NCBI RefSeq assembly: GCF_003863365.1
Contig: NZ_RQXT01000057.1
Location: forward strand, 1 to 45,193
Length of the DNA: 45,193 bases
Reading direction: 5' to 3'
DNA from: Mesorhizobium tamadayense
Lineage (GTDB): Bacteria; Pseudomonadota; Alphaproteobacteria; Rhizobiales; Rhizobiaceae
Positions within the stretch are counted from its first letter, which is position 1; each line of letters begins with the position of its first letter. Shown piece after piece: positions 1-8,814 of this stretch. Under the pieces are notes generated by a model that made no database searches, was not told the DNA's origin, and was given only the letters and a program-made list of their open reading frames with translations. Made by a program: the position numbers and the translations under genes.

Positions 1-451
1 GGCGCCGTTCCGATATCCAGGTGCGTCGGGGTCAGCCCAAGGGAGCACGACCCTCTCAGCCCCGACTGTCGGAACTGAGATCCAATAGGAGCGGTGGCTT
101 AGCGCCACCGCTCTGCTACTTTCTGAGATTCGCAACGCCCCTCCTCCTTGGCCAACGCCTCGACCAGCCTGCGGCCCCGGCCTGGCTCTGCGGCACGCTT
201 GATTCCTCCGTTCTCGACCATCTCTTGAATGGCGGCCGGCCCTTGGCGCGCGGCGTTGCGGATGAGTGCGGCGGCGATTAGCCCGACGTGCCAGGATCGG
301 CCGGAACCCCGGCCAGATCTCCTCGGCGTCGACGAGGAGCCGCACACCGAAGCGATACGGTGAGAAGGCGCATTTGTCCGGTGCGGCGACCTACGACGCT
401 GACGAAAAGGGCTCTACCGAGGGACGCGAGAACGAGCGGCGCCACTTCGGT
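1..451. other. No assignable gene; strong hairpin at 89-113
   Basis: I recognise no gene in this stretch. A minus-strand frame (347 to 99) stays open for 82 codons but matches no family I know. The clearest structure is a perfect inverted repeat at 89-113, with 10-bp arms GAGCGGTGGC and GCCACCGCTC and a 5-nt loop. It has no proper T-run after it, so it may be a weak terminator of a gene to the left or a processed 3' end. The Crp/Fnr-type gene ends at 452 and reads toward this region. Confidence 0.4.
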
Positions 452-1225
452 TCATTGTCTCCCCTGCCAAAAGGAAGCCCGAGCACGTGGGATATGCATC
501 ATCGAACGATCAAAGGCGATCTCGCCAAAAGCAACAGACTCTAATGCGGCGCGATTGAGGATCGTCAGCGAGCCGTGGTCGTATTGGGTCAGGTGCCGCC
601 GTTCCCATTCTCTCAGGCAACGATTCACTTTCGCTCGAGAAGCCGGGACCATTGCCGCGAGGTCGGTCTGCGAAATGTGGATGCTCCCAGTTCTATCCAC
701 GGTAGCCAAGCTGGGCGGCCCCCTCTCAGTCAATCGCAAGAGCGTGCTCGCCAATCGAGTGGATAGGGCACTGGCCGCACTGTGGATCACTCGCTCCTGC
801 GCATCATGCATTGCTTCGCATAAATACGGGATCACCTTTAGTGCGAGATCGGGGTGTTTGTCGAAGACCCTAGCCATGAAAGCTACATCAATTTGCATCA
901 AGTCACTGTCCACAACTGAAGCAGCGTTCATGTTACTGCGTCGCGTGATGAACAATCTAGTCAGGTCGAAGGTGTCACCGGGACCGAGATCGGAAAAGAT
1001 GAATTCTCGACCGTCCGAAAGTGGGGCACTAAGCCGAATTTTTCCCTGAATTATGTAGTAAATATAATTCGGAATGTCACCAAGGTGAGTTACAATTTTA
1101 TTCTTAGGAACCCTTCGTAGGATGGCTACTTTCGCCAGTTCACTAAGGATATCTTGCCCAAATAGCCGAAATAGGCGTGTTTTATCGAGCTGTCTGACCC
1201 GAACCTCAGCGCTGCTAAATGCCAT
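452..1225 (-). CDS. Crp/Fnr-family transcriptional regulator
   Basis: A 257-residue protein of the usual Crp/Fnr layout. Residues about 20-120 form a cyclic-nucleotide-binding-like beta-barrel (GDIPNYIYYIIQGKIRLS, then DGREFIFSDLGPGD). A dimer helix follows, and residues about 181-240 form a winged helix-turn-helix (HISQTDLAAMVPASRAKVNR). I see no FNR-type N-terminal cysteine cluster, so an oxygen-sensing Fe-S cluster is unlikely; the ligand is unknown. It is transcribed divergently from the polysaccharide-initiating sugar transferase at 1488. The space between them holds an 18-bp CRP-like palindrome (1386-1403) that recurs at two more polysaccharide promoters here. A role as the local exopolysaccharide regulator is therefore inferred. 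The ATG at 1225 is preceded by a purine-rich ribosome site. Family confidence is high; the target is inference. Confidence 0.88.
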   Translation of the reverse strand: MAFSSAEVRVRQLDKTRLFRLFGQDILSELAKVAILRRVPKNKIVTHLGDIPNYIYYIIQGKIRLSAPLSDGREFIFSDLGPGDTFDLTRLFITRRSNMNAASVVDSDLMQIDVAFMARVFDKHPDLALKVIPYLCEAMHDAQERVIHSAASALSTRLASTLLRLTERGPPSLATVDRTGSIHISQTDLAAMVPASRAKVNRCLREWERRHLTQYDHGSLTILNRAALESVAFGEIAFDRSMMHIPRARASFWQGRQ

Positions 1226-1385
1226 GGCTCCCGCCCCCTTTGATAGGGTAAAGCGCCCCGGTCCCTAAAGCATTGCCTTGCCTACCTAGAACGAGTCCGA
1301 CTCCGGACCGTTCTCGCGCAAACGCGCTAGCCAGAACATATTAGCACATTAGCATATTAAGGTACCACCAAAATTAGTCACCCCT

Positions 1386-1403
1386 CTGTGCCCAGGGTAA
1401 CAG
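1386..1403 (+). promoter_or_regulatory. CRP-like operator, copy A
   Basis: The sequence CTGTGCCCAGGGTAACAG has the 5-6-5 layout of CRP-family sites (TGTGC-N6-TAACA). It lies between the divergent Crp/Fnr-type gene and the sugar transferase, 84 bases before the latter's ATG. An almost identical copy is at 4460-4477 and a related one at 20250-20267. Binding by the neighbouring regulator is inferred from position and symmetry only. Confidence 0.6.
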
Positions 1404-1500
1404 CGACATCTCTCTGAGAGAGTTTAATTCAAATTTGATCGACTGGAAGCCGTTGAGAGACACAACAGGATTGGGGAGCTTGTCTCCATGCGGCATGCAC
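1387..1500 (+). repeat. Duplicated promoter/leader module, copy A
   Basis: This stretch shares with 4461-4620 the operator, the following cagcgaca-tctctg block, an AT-rich caaatt segment, a gccgtt block and the 3' block tgtctccATgcggcatgcac. Here the block's ATG at 1488 is the start codon of the sugar transferase. In the other copy it reads ATA, and about 45 extra bases sit between the shared blocks. This indicates a duplicated promoter-plus-start region that has since diverged. Confidence 0.65.
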
Positions 1501-2939
1501 CAACCCAGGCATCGAGTGCGTTCTTAAAGCGGAGCATCGAACCGGTACGGCTTCCTGTGGGAGCAGTTTGCGTGTTTCTTGCAACTGCTGATTTCCTCGT
1601 TGTAGAGACGATACTTCTTGCGTCAAATGAGGTCTATCATAGACACCTCGGCGTGAGCCCGTCAGACATTTGGGAGACGATTTATCTAAGCGTCACCGCC
1701 GGCCTGTTGCTCGTCGCATACATGGCTGCCAGAGGCGCCTACACGGTTAGTGGCATCCTCGACGATCACCGTGTGATCAAAATACTCTTCACCGGGTGGT
1801 TGTTCGTTTTTTTTGCGATTCTCTGGCTCGCCTTTCTCACGAAGACCACGTCGACGTTCTCGCGCGGCTCTTTGACTCTGGCGTTTGCGGTCGGATTCCC
1901 AATCCTGGTGCCTGGCCACTTGGCTCTAGCGCGTGTGCTGAAACGGCTTCTGGTCGCTGAGAAGCTCGTCTTGCGCAAAGCCTATCTGTTTTACGTTGGC
2001 GTTCCTGGAATTGAACAGGGGATAATCCGCAAGCTCGGGCAACAAGGTATCGCGGTTTGCGGTGTTTCGAACATCGAGAACCGAGATGGCACGATCGCAG
2101 CACAATCGGTGCATGCCAGCGTCGCCGCCGCACAGGCTGCTTTCCGCTTTGGTCCATATGAGGCAGTTTATCTGTTTTGCGCATGGGACCAGCGGAAGTT
2201 GATCGAACGCATCCTGGAGGAAATGTCCCGCCTCCCGCTGCCAATCTATCTTTTCGCTGATGCCTACACGGACAAGATTCTGGCCGGATGTCCACTGCAC
2301 ACGGGCTGGCAGCGAGCCTTCGAAGTCCAGCGCGCGCCTTTGAGACCTGCCGAACGCTTGCTGAAGCGGTTGTTCGACATCGTTCTTGCATCGCTGCTAC
2401 TGCTGTTCCTGTTTCCGTTGATGGCCCTAGTCGCATGTGCCATAGCGCTCGAGAACGGTCGCCCAGTGCTGTTCCAGCAGACGCGGCGGGGTTTTTGTGG
2501 TAACCCATTCAATATTTACAAGTTCCGATCGATGACCGTGCAGGAGAACGGTACGGAAATTCGCCAAGCTCAGCGTAATGATAGGCGAGTTACCCGACTT
2601 GGCCGTATATTGCGCAGGTCAAACATCGACGAGTTGCCGCAATTGTTCAACGTGCTTCGAGGGGAAATGTCCCTGGTAGGCCCGCGACCCCACGCCGTCG
2701 CTCATGACGACAGCTATAGTAAGATCATTGAGAGCTATGCTTATCGCCATCGTGTAAAACCCGGTTTGACAGGCTGGGCTCAGATCAACGGCTTCCGAGG
2801 GGAGACGAAGGAGCTGTGGCGGATGGAAAAACGCGTTGAGCATGATCTCTGGTACATAAAGTCTTGGAGCGTGCGGCTCGATCTTAAGATAATTTGGACA
2901 ACCGCTTTGCTGTTGCTTTCGGATCGTGATGTTTATTGA
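1488..2939 (+). CDS. Exopolysaccharide-initiating polyprenyl-phosphate sugar-1-phosphate transferase
   Basis: A 483-residue membrane protein of the WbaP/ExoY class. It would move a hexose-1-phosphate from a nucleotide sugar to undecaprenyl phosphate at the inner membrane, the first step of repeat-unit assembly. Four hydrophobic segments occupy residues about 20-150, followed by a Rossmann-like middle part (about 160-275). From about 288 on lies the bacterial sugar transferase domain, with its re-entrant hydrophobic helix, KFRSM near residue 345, DELPQLFNVLRGEMSLVGPRPH, and KPGLTGWAQ. Length and order fit the long form of the family. The ATG at 1488 lies inside a leader module duplicated at 4461-4620. 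The sugar (glucose or galactose) cannot be told from sequence. It is probably the first gene of the Wzx/Wzy locus. Confidence 0.92.
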   Translation: MRHAPTQASSAFLKRSIEPVRLPVGAVCVFLATADFLVVETILLASNEVYHRHLGVSPSDIWETIYLSVTAGLLLVAYMAARGAYTVSGILDDHRVIKILFTGWLFVFFAILWLAFLTKTTSTFSRGSLTLAFAVGFPILVPGHLALARVLKRLLVAEKLVLRKAYLFYVGVPGIEQGIIRKLGQQGIAVCGVSNIENRDGTIAAQSVHASVAAAQAAFRFGPYEAVYLFCAWDQRKLIERILEEMSRLPLPIYLFADAYTDKILAGCPLHTGWQRAFEVQRAPLRPAERLLKRLFDIVLASLLLLFLFPLMALVACAIALENGRPVLFQQTRRGFCGNPFNIYKFRSMTVQENGTEIRQAQRNDRRVTRLGRILRRSNIDELPQLFNVLRGEMSLVGPRPHAVAHDDSYSKIIESYAYRHRVKPGLTGWAQINGFRGETKELWRMEKRVEHDLWYIKSWSVRLDLKIIWTTALLLLSDRDVY

Positions 2940-3008
2940 TGCATAGCATCTGAAGCGGGCATGGACGTCCGATTGAATCAGTCGCCGGATGGCGCGGGAA
3001 GTGGATTA

Positions 3009-3031
3009 GGCCTGCTGACGGCGCAGCAGCC
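3009..3031. terminator. Possible hairpin between convergent genes
   Basis: GGCCTGCTG and CAGCAGCC pair around a short loop with one bulged base. The hairpin sits between the stops of the sugar transferase (2939) and the minus-strand glycosyltransferase (3033). No T-run follows on either strand, so it is at best a weak or factor-dependent stop. Confidence 0.3.
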
Positions 3032-3032
3032 T

Positions 3033-4193
3033 TCAACAAGAGAAGCTGTGCAGCCTATAAGCTTCCCGGTTCTCAATTTCCTTTAGGATGTTGGTAGCGC
3101 GTGCAATGCGGCTATACTTGGTCAGAAAGTCCGCCTTCGCCTGTAGACCAATCTGATCCCGAAACACCTCGTTTTCGCGCAGGTGCCGAAGGGCATTGAC
3201 CCAGTCAGACGGGTTGTCTGGCGACACCAGAACGCTGTTGACGCTATCCCTCAAGACTTCACGGATAGCTGGCAGGTCGGAGGATACTATGGGTTTGCCG
3301 TGCGCCATATATTCGAAGAGCTTGAGCGGCGACATTCCCTCAGCGATATTTCGACCGCCGCCCTGACCCTCTACATTTCTGAGATAGGGCGCGAGTACAA
3401 CGTCCATTTCAGCCAAGTAGGCACACGTCGCGGCGTGAGGAACGTAGCCATGAAACACTGTGTTCGGACATTGGGCCAGCTTCGATGTCCAATACCCTAT
3501 ATCGCCGGGTGTTCCTCCAACTATATGAAATGTCGCCCAGCCGCATCGAGGCGCAATAGCGCTTATTATCTCCATGCCCTTTCCCTTATACAGATGCCCG
3601 ACATAACCAACCTTGAACGTGCCGGTGAGGCTGTATTTCTCCACATTCGGCGGAACCGGATCCGCGCCATTGGGCGCGATGAAAAATTTTCCCGCATGTT
3701 GAGGAAAGAGGCAGAGGCTGTTGTCCCGCAGACGTTGCGTCGTCACGACCAGCATTCGGAATGCCTTTAGGCCAATCAGTTTGGCAAGGCGCTGACGCTG
3801 ACGGCTGCTCAAACTGCCAATCGGATCGTGAAGCTCAAAAACGGTCGTGAATCCGAAAAGTCCGGCAGAAACAAGCGCTACAGTAGCCGAGCGTGTAAAG
3901 ATGACATGCGGCCGCAGCCAGACCGCAGCAAAAAGCGCCAACATCGAAAAAAAAAGCTCCCTGCCGGGCACAGGCCAAAAGGGTACGGGGAGAACGCGGA
4001 ATGGGAACTCGGTGTCCAATCCATATTCGCGCGCGATCTTTCCATAATGATCTTGTCTATTCATGGAGGCGCGCGGAAGCGCTAGTAGGACCTCCGCACC
4101 AGCAACACGAAATGCCTGACACATCTTTGCGACTTGTACCGCATTGGCGGCCAGCGCCGGGACGTGTGCCGAATGTATGTAGAGAAGCCGCAT
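3033..4193 (-). CDS. Glycosyltransferase family 4 (GT-B fold)
   Basis: About 386 residues from the ATG at 4193; a TTG two codons upstream (4199) is a poorer start. The N-terminus (RLLYIHSAHVPALAANAVQ) and the C-terminal donor-site segment MSPLKLFEYMAHGKPIVSSDLP are typical of retaining GT4 enzymes. It should add one sugar to the lipid-linked repeat unit at the cytoplasmic face. It runs against its neighbours, converging on the sugar transferase and diverging from the GT4 at 4637, so it needs its own promoter; none was recognised in 4194-4459. Sugar and linkage are unknown. Confidence 0.85.
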   Translation of the reverse strand: MRLLYIHSAHVPALAANAVQVAKMCQAFRVAGAEVLLALPRASMNRQDHYGKIAREYGLDTEFPFRVLPVPFWPVPGRELFFSMLALFAAVWLRPHVIFTRSATVALVSAGLFGFTTVFELHDPIGSLSSRQRQRLAKLIGLKAFRMLVVTTQRLRDNSLCLFPQHAGKFFIAPNGADPVPPNVEKYSLTGTFKVGYVGHLYKGKGMEIISAIAPRCGWATFHIVGGTPGDIGYWTSKLAQCPNTVFHGYVPHAATCAYLAEMDVVLAPYLRNVEGQGGGRNIAEGMSPLKLFEYMAHGKPIVSSDLPAIREVLRDSVNSVLVSPDNPSDWVNALRHLRENEVFRDQIGLQAKADFLTKYSRIARATNILKEIENREAYRLHSFSC

Positions 4194-4199
4194 CCACAA

Positions 4200-4459
4200 G
4201 ACCTATCTTTCATGCTTCGGCTATGGCGAACCAAGCCAGCATGCTTCTCGGGTCAGTTCTCAGGAGACATCGCGAGCAGGCATTCGGGGACATCATGAAC
4301 AGTCAACTCGGTTGTCGTCACATCCAGAAGGGAATTCAAATAGGACGCACATTCCGTTGCCTTGACTGCCTCTTCGAACGAGTCCGGTCCGATTTCGCAC
4401 AAGCGCGGTGAGGAGAAACGTGTTCGCAGCGCATAACTATATGATGAACAGGCACTCGG
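4200..4459. other. Non-coding or decayed stretch before copy B of the leader
   Basis: No firm gene. A minus-strand frame (4483 to 4253) ends in about 45 residues of ordinary-looking protein composition rich in Glu, Ala and Thr. It has no recognisable family and its upstream end overlaps the duplicated leader, so it may be a gene tail or chance. The promoter of the minus-strand GT4 (start 4193) should lie here. Confidence 0.3.
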
Positions 4460-4477
4460 CTGTGCCCGGGGTAACAG
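4460..4477 (+). promoter_or_regulatory. CRP-like operator, copy B
   Basis: CTGTGCCCGGGGTAACAG differs from copy A (1386-1403) at one base of 18. It lies upstream of the GT4 gene that starts at 4637 and opens a second transcription unit of the Wzx/Wzy locus. Confidence 0.6.
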
Positions 4478-4620
4478 CGACACGTCTCTGTGACGTCTAA
4501 AACATAAATCAAATTAGACCAAAAGCCGTTTGGAACCTGTCCTTATGGAGAGGAGAGGCGACCCCGAGCGAGAGACGGGGGGCGCCAGGAGCAAGGGTTT
4601 TGTCTCCATACGGCATGCAC
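4461..4620 (+). repeat. Duplicated promoter/leader module, copy B
   Basis: Matches 1387-1500 in order: operator, cagcgaca block, AT-rich block, gccgtt block, then tgtctccATAcggcatgcac. About 45 purine-rich bases are inserted between the last two blocks. The start codon present in copy A is ATA here, so translation must begin elsewhere (4637 proposed). Confidence 0.62.
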
Positions 4621-4636
4621 TCACCGAGGACGTGAC

Positions 4637-5989
4637 ATGTCACTCCAACGCAGTAGCACCGCTGTCGGGAGGTCAGGAAACCGAAAGCGCGGCCGGGGGG
4701 GCAGCGCCACCATCGGGTGGATTGAGCCCGGTAGCGGCGATTTGAAATCACAGGATGTGGACAGCAAAATTGACGTAGTGCATCGACTGCGTATCGCTCA
4801 TGTCATTACTCGTCTCATCAATGGCGGTGCTGATGAGAATACCGTCTATTCCTGCAATTGGGCCGCCCAACGAGGACATGATGTTTTCCTGCTACACGGC
4901 GAGGCGGTTCACCCAGAAATTTTAGCTAAAGTGGACCCGCGGGTGGAACTCATTGGCATCCCCGACTTGACCCGGTCCATTTCGCCTGCCTCCGACATGA
5001 GGGCATTGTTGGCGCTTACCCGGAGATTCCGCGCCTTGAATGCCGACATCGTACATACGCATACTAGCAAGGCAGGCGTTCTCGGCCGTTTCGCAGCATG
5101 GGCGGCGGGGGTTCCAGTGATCATTCATGGCGTGCATATCGTGCCTTTTGTCAATGTCGGCGTCGCCGAACGGCTCACCTATCTCGTCTTGGAAAAACTG
5201 GCGGCGTTAGTCACCAGTGCATTCATCAGTGTGAGTGAGGGCATCCGTGACTTATGCATGAGCGCGGGAGTGGGACATGCTGACAAACATCATGTCGTCT
5301 ATTCCGGATTCGATCTCGATCGCTTTCGCAACGCCAGTCCGCCAGCCGATTGGCGTGAATTGTTGCGCTTGACACCGGACGCGCCGCGCCCGTCTGTGCT
5401 CTTGATGATTGCGGCGTTCGAGCCACGCAAGCGACACGCGGAATTTCTAAAGATTTTCAAGAAAATCGCCGCCCGCTTACCCGACACGGTACTTGTGCTC
5501 GCAGGCGATGGGCCGCTTCGCTCGATCGCCGAATCGCAAGTCAACCGGCTGGGGCTCCAGCGCCGAGTGGTCTTTGCCGGCTATCGCGACGACCCCGAGC
5601 GGCTGATCGCACTCGCGGATCTCTGCCTGCTCTGTTCCATACGGGAGGGATTGCCCCGCGTGCTCATGCAATATCTCGCCGGCGGCAAGCCTTGCGTCGC
5701 TTGCGATCTGCCAGGTCTTCGCGAAGTGCTCCGTCCTGGCACCAATAGCGTGATCACACCTCCGGACGACTTGGGCGCTATGGCCGACGCCACGGCCGCC
5801 CTCCTGGAGGATCGCGAAAGACTGGCTTGCCTCGCCCGAGGTGCCGCAGCGACGGATCTTTCGAACTGGGATACCAAGCGGATGGGCAAGCGGATCGAGG
5901 CAATTTACCGCCAGGCTCTCAACCAGCATCTGGCGAGCAAGGGAGCGTCGACTAGGCCTCCTGTTCGAAATCTGGCGCTTCCGCGATGA
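4637..5989 (+). CDS. Glycosyltransferase family 4 (GT-B fold)
   Basis: Up to 450 residues. The recognisable fold starts near residue 52 (LRIAHVITRLINGGADENT), so the first 50 Gly/Ser/Arg-rich residues are either a tail or a sign that translation starts later, for example at an in-frame GTG near 4757. The ATG at 4637 has a GAGG ribosome site about 8 bases upstream and is kept here. The donor site reads REGLPRVLMQYLAGGKP: the second glutamate of the GT4 EX7E motif is glutamine. The protein should act on the lipid-linked repeat unit in the cytoplasm. It is the first gene after copy B of the leader and is followed by another GT4 at 6051. Confidence 0.85.
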   Translation: MSLQRSSTAVGRSGNRKRGRGGSATIGWIEPGSGDLKSQDVDSKIDVVHRLRIAHVITRLINGGADENTVYSCNWAAQRGHDVFLLHGEAVHPEILAKVDPRVELIGIPDLTRSISPASDMRALLALTRRFRALNADIVHTHTSKAGVLGRFAAWAAGVPVIIHGVHIVPFVNVGVAERLTYLVLEKLAALVTSAFISVSEGIRDLCMSAGVGHADKHHVVYSGFDLDRFRNASPPADWRELLRLTPDAPRPSVLLMIAAFEPRKRHAEFLKIFKKIAARLPDTVLVLAGDGPLRSIAESQVNRLGLQRRVVFAGYRDDPERLIALADLCLLCSIREGLPRVLMQYLAGGKPCVACDLPGLREVLRPGTNSVITPPDDLGAMADATAALLEDRERLACLARGAAATDLSNWDTKRMGKRIEAIYRQALNQHLASKGASTRPPVRNLALPR

Positions 5990-6050
5990 AGTGCCCCACA
6001 GAGATCGGGCAGATTGCCGGATTTGTTGGCGGTAAATTCGGTGGATTGAT

Positions 6051-7268
6051 ATGAATGTAACAGAAGTTGCCTCTGCTCATCCGATGATTACCCCGCGAGC
6101 CGAAGGCCTTCGCAGCATACGCATTTTGCTCGTGCTCTCCACCTATTTTCCAGAGTCATATGGCGGCGCCGAGCAACAGACGCGGCGATTTGCTCGGGCG
6201 CTGATCGAAAGGGGCGTCTCCGTAACCATTTTGGCACCCAGATTGTCACACTCGACGCCGAAACGGTCCGCCATCGACGGAGTGCCCATCGAGCGCCTTC
6301 GCTTGCATGCCGCGCCGAATTTGGGCGGGCGGCATATGCTGTCGTTCCTGTCGTGGTGTGTCCAGCTTGTGATCTGGATGCTGCGCCGTCGCGACGAATT
6401 CGATGTTGTGCATATCATTCATGCCCGACTTCACGCCCTTCCGGCGACGTTGGCAGGAGCCCTCCTGCGCAAGCCCGTTCTCGCAAAAATGGGCCGCGGC
6501 GGACGGTGTTTCGATCTCGACGTTGTGCGCGAAAAGAAAATTGTCGGCCGCTGGGCGTCGTCCGTGATCAAACGGCACGTCACGGCCTTCATCGCCAATA
6601 GCCGCCAAATCGCAGGTGACCTGAAGAGACACGGCATCGAAGCGGATCGCATTCACATGATTCCAAACGGGATTGATCTGCCTCAAAAGCCGCGCCGACA
6701 GCAGAGCACAGATGGCACCCGACGCTTCATTTGCCTTGGCCGCATCGAGCCGGAGAAATGCCTCGAGCACATGATCGATGCGTTCGCGGCCCTTCCCGCC
6801 GAGGCGCAGGCGCAACTGACCGTCTTGGGCGATGGCCAGTGTCGCGCCGCGATCGAGAAACAGTCGGTGCGGTTGGGCCTTTCCGGCAGGGTCAAATTCG
6901 CCGGCGCGGTCGAAGATGTCTTTCCATTCCTGTGGAAGGCTGACTTCTATCTTTCCACCTCGGTGTCGGAAGGCATGTCAAACGCCCTGCTCGAGGCCAT
7001 GAGTTGCGGTGTGGTCCCGATCATCACCGATGTCAGCGGTGCGTCCGATATTGTGGAGCATGAGCGCAGCGGCTTTTTGGCTCGCTCGCATGTGGAGTAT
7101 GGCGGGCTCCTGCTTCGCGCGCTTGGTCTATCGGAAGCCGAGCGCTATGCGATGGGAGAGCAAGCGGTGAACACCATCACTATGCGCTTCAGCATGGAGA
7201 GGGTTGCCCGAGAGCAAGTGAGTCTCTACGCCACGCTTATGCAGAAAGCCTTGCCATGCGCGCGCTGA
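6051..7268 (+). CDS. Glycosyltransferase family 4 (GT-B fold)
   Basis: 405 residues. The N-terminal motif VLSTYFPESYGGAEQQTRRFA is the usual GT4 acceptor-side glycine loop. The donor domain has GRIEPEKCLEHMIDA and an intact EX7E motif in SEGMSNALLEAMSCGVVP. It is an inner-membrane-associated enzyme that should extend the repeat unit. It lies 61 bases after the previous GT4 and probably shares its transcript. The ATG at 6051 follows a GGTGGA ribosome site. Sugar specificity cannot be read from the sequence. Confidence 0.88.
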   Translation: MNVTEVASAHPMITPRAEGLRSIRILLVLSTYFPESYGGAEQQTRRFARALIERGVSVTILAPRLSHSTPKRSAIDGVPIERLRLHAAPNLGGRHMLSFLSWCVQLVIWMLRRRDEFDVVHIIHARLHALPATLAGALLRKPVLAKMGRGGRCFDLDVVREKKIVGRWASSVIKRHVTAFIANSRQIAGDLKRHGIEADRIHMIPNGIDLPQKPRRQQSTDGTRRFICLGRIEPEKCLEHMIDAFAALPAEAQAQLTVLGDGQCRAAIEKQSVRLGLSGRVKFAGAVEDVFPFLWKADFYLSTSVSEGMSNALLEAMSCGVVPIITDVSGASDIVEHERSGFLARSHVEYGGLLLRALGLSEAERYAMGEQAVNTITMRFSMERVAREQVSLYATLMQKALPCAR

Positions 7269-7360
7269 AGTTGGCTTGCAGGACCCACGTGGCGGAATCT
7301 CGCGGCTTATGCCGGCATTGCTCGCTTCGTTTGGCTTAAATCTTCGGGTAAAAAGATCAC

Positions 7361-8503
7361 ATGAGGCTCATCCTTCATATTGGCACGCATAAAACGGGAA
7401 GCACGGCGTTACAGCAATTCCTGTCAGCAAACGGAAAAGGGCTGCGCGAATATGGAATATGCTACGCCTCGCCGGTCCATGAGTTTAATTTCAACAGCAT
7501 TGCCAATACATTTTTACTTGACGGACAAGAGAAGTTTCGAGATTTACTTCTTGAGAATTTTAGAAAGGCAGAGCGATATGGAGCTCACACAATCATCGCA
7601 AGCTCCGAGAATCTTTATGCTATGGTGCGGTATCTAACGCGCTTCAAAGGTGCGGAATCGAACACCGAGGTTCTTGCACGAGAGCGCAGTATCATCGAGC
7701 GCTTGCGCGCCACAATTCCTAGTCATGTAGAATGCCAAGTACTATGCTACGTAAGAAGGCCGGATCATTATCTCGAATCTCTGTACAATCAAAATGTGAA
7801 GCGCGGCGATCTGCTTACAGGCGATGTTGTCGACTTTTTTAACACAATTAATGATATTCTAGACTATCATCGCTACCTATCCATCTGGCGCGATGTCTTT
7901 GGGAGTAGCGCCTGCTCGGTACGCACATACGAAGCGGCTCTGCCAAATCTGATCGATGATTTCGTGAGACATATTCTTGGTATTGAGGATCTCTCCGCTT
8001 TCACGCTGCCGCATCTTCGTGCAAACGAGCGGCTAAGTCGAGATGTTCTGGAATATAAGCGCATTAGAAATGAGCATATTCTTCTTTCCGAGAGCAAAAT
8101 GGAGCGCAAGATATATGCATTGGTAGACAAGAGAATAACAAGACCTAACAATAATCACGAATATCTCTCGCCTGATGAAAGGGCCGCTCTTCTTTCGAGT
8201 CTGGAAACCTCCATGGAGCGGCTGCGAACAGTATTCACTGTGCCGCCCTTTCCGCGGTTCAACCTCGAAGCGACCAGGGCGTCCTGGCAACCTTATCCGG
8301 GACTTTCGCTCGAAACGAGGCGAGAGATCGAATTCCACTACAATGCCGTTCAACGCCAGATCGGCTTCCGTCTGGAACGCCTTCTCATGCGGGCGGCGTC
8401 CTTGACGCGCAGGCGGCTGCCATTTCTCTCATGGCTTCTCGATTTTGCGCGCGGCAGCGGAATACGCAGATTGCTGCTGGAGGCAACAAGCCGGTTTCAG
8501 TGA
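7361..8503 (+). CDS. Sulfotransferase-like protein (PAPS-type P-loop)
   Basis: 380 residues. The N-terminus HIGTHKTGSTALQQFL is the phosphosulfate-binding loop of the sulfotransferase superfamily. A downstream YVRRPDHYLESLYNQ segment fits the 3'-phosphate-binding region of the same fold. Sulfotransferases move sulfate from PAPS to hydroxyl groups; in this setting the acceptor is probably a sugar of the exopolysaccharide or its lipid-linked precursor, which is inference. Base composition is more AT-rich than in the flanking glycosyltransferases, suggesting separate acquisition. A decayed copy of its C-terminal third lies just downstream (about 8815-9039). No PAPS-making genes were seen in the window, so PAPS would come from elsewhere. 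Confidence 0.72.
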   Translation: MRLILHIGTHKTGSTALQQFLSANGKGLREYGICYASPVHEFNFNSIANTFLLDGQEKFRDLLLENFRKAERYGAHTIIASSENLYAMVRYLTRFKGAESNTEVLARERSIIERLRATIPSHVECQVLCYVRRPDHYLESLYNQNVKRGDLLTGDVVDFFNTINDILDYHRYLSIWRDVFGSSACSVRTYEAALPNLIDDFVRHILGIEDLSAFTLPHLRANERLSRDVLEYKRIRNEHILLSESKMERKIYALVDKRITRPNNNHEYLSPDERAALLSSLETSMERLRTVFTVPPFPRFNLEATRASWQPYPGLSLETRREIEFHYNAVQRQIGFRLERLLMRAASLTRRRLPFLSWLLDFARGSGIRRLLLEATSRFQ

Positions 8504-8814
8504 AGCGATGCTTGTGCTGGGATGCCAGTCCCCAGCATAATGAGAAACGGTGACTGGGCGCCCAAGGAATGAGTAATTTGAAACTGTCCATGCGCATCCC
8601 TTGCCTAGCAAAGCGGCAAACGCCGTTGAAGTCGTCAAGGCGTGGCAGCGGGTTTCAATCCGTCGGCTGCAGAGGCGTCGACAAATGGAACGAGATCACA
8701 GGAGCTAGAGCCGAACAGAATGGCGAGAGTTACCCGAGAAGCTTGGGCGAGAAAATCATTCGGTATATCCATGCTATACTGGTTGCGCGCCGGTATGGCC
8801 AAAGGCCAAGTGCG

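Noticed and set aside
288..1049. A 253-codon plus-strand frame over the Crp/Fnr-type gene
   Set aside because: It is antisense to a clear regulator, has an Arg/Ser-rich composition typical of shadow frames, and matches no family.
1421..1445. A possible FNR/FixK box near ttcaaatttgatcgactgg
   Set aside because: The TTGAT-N4-ATCAA symmetry is not present; only the half ttgat is seen, while the neighbouring CRP-like palindrome is clear.
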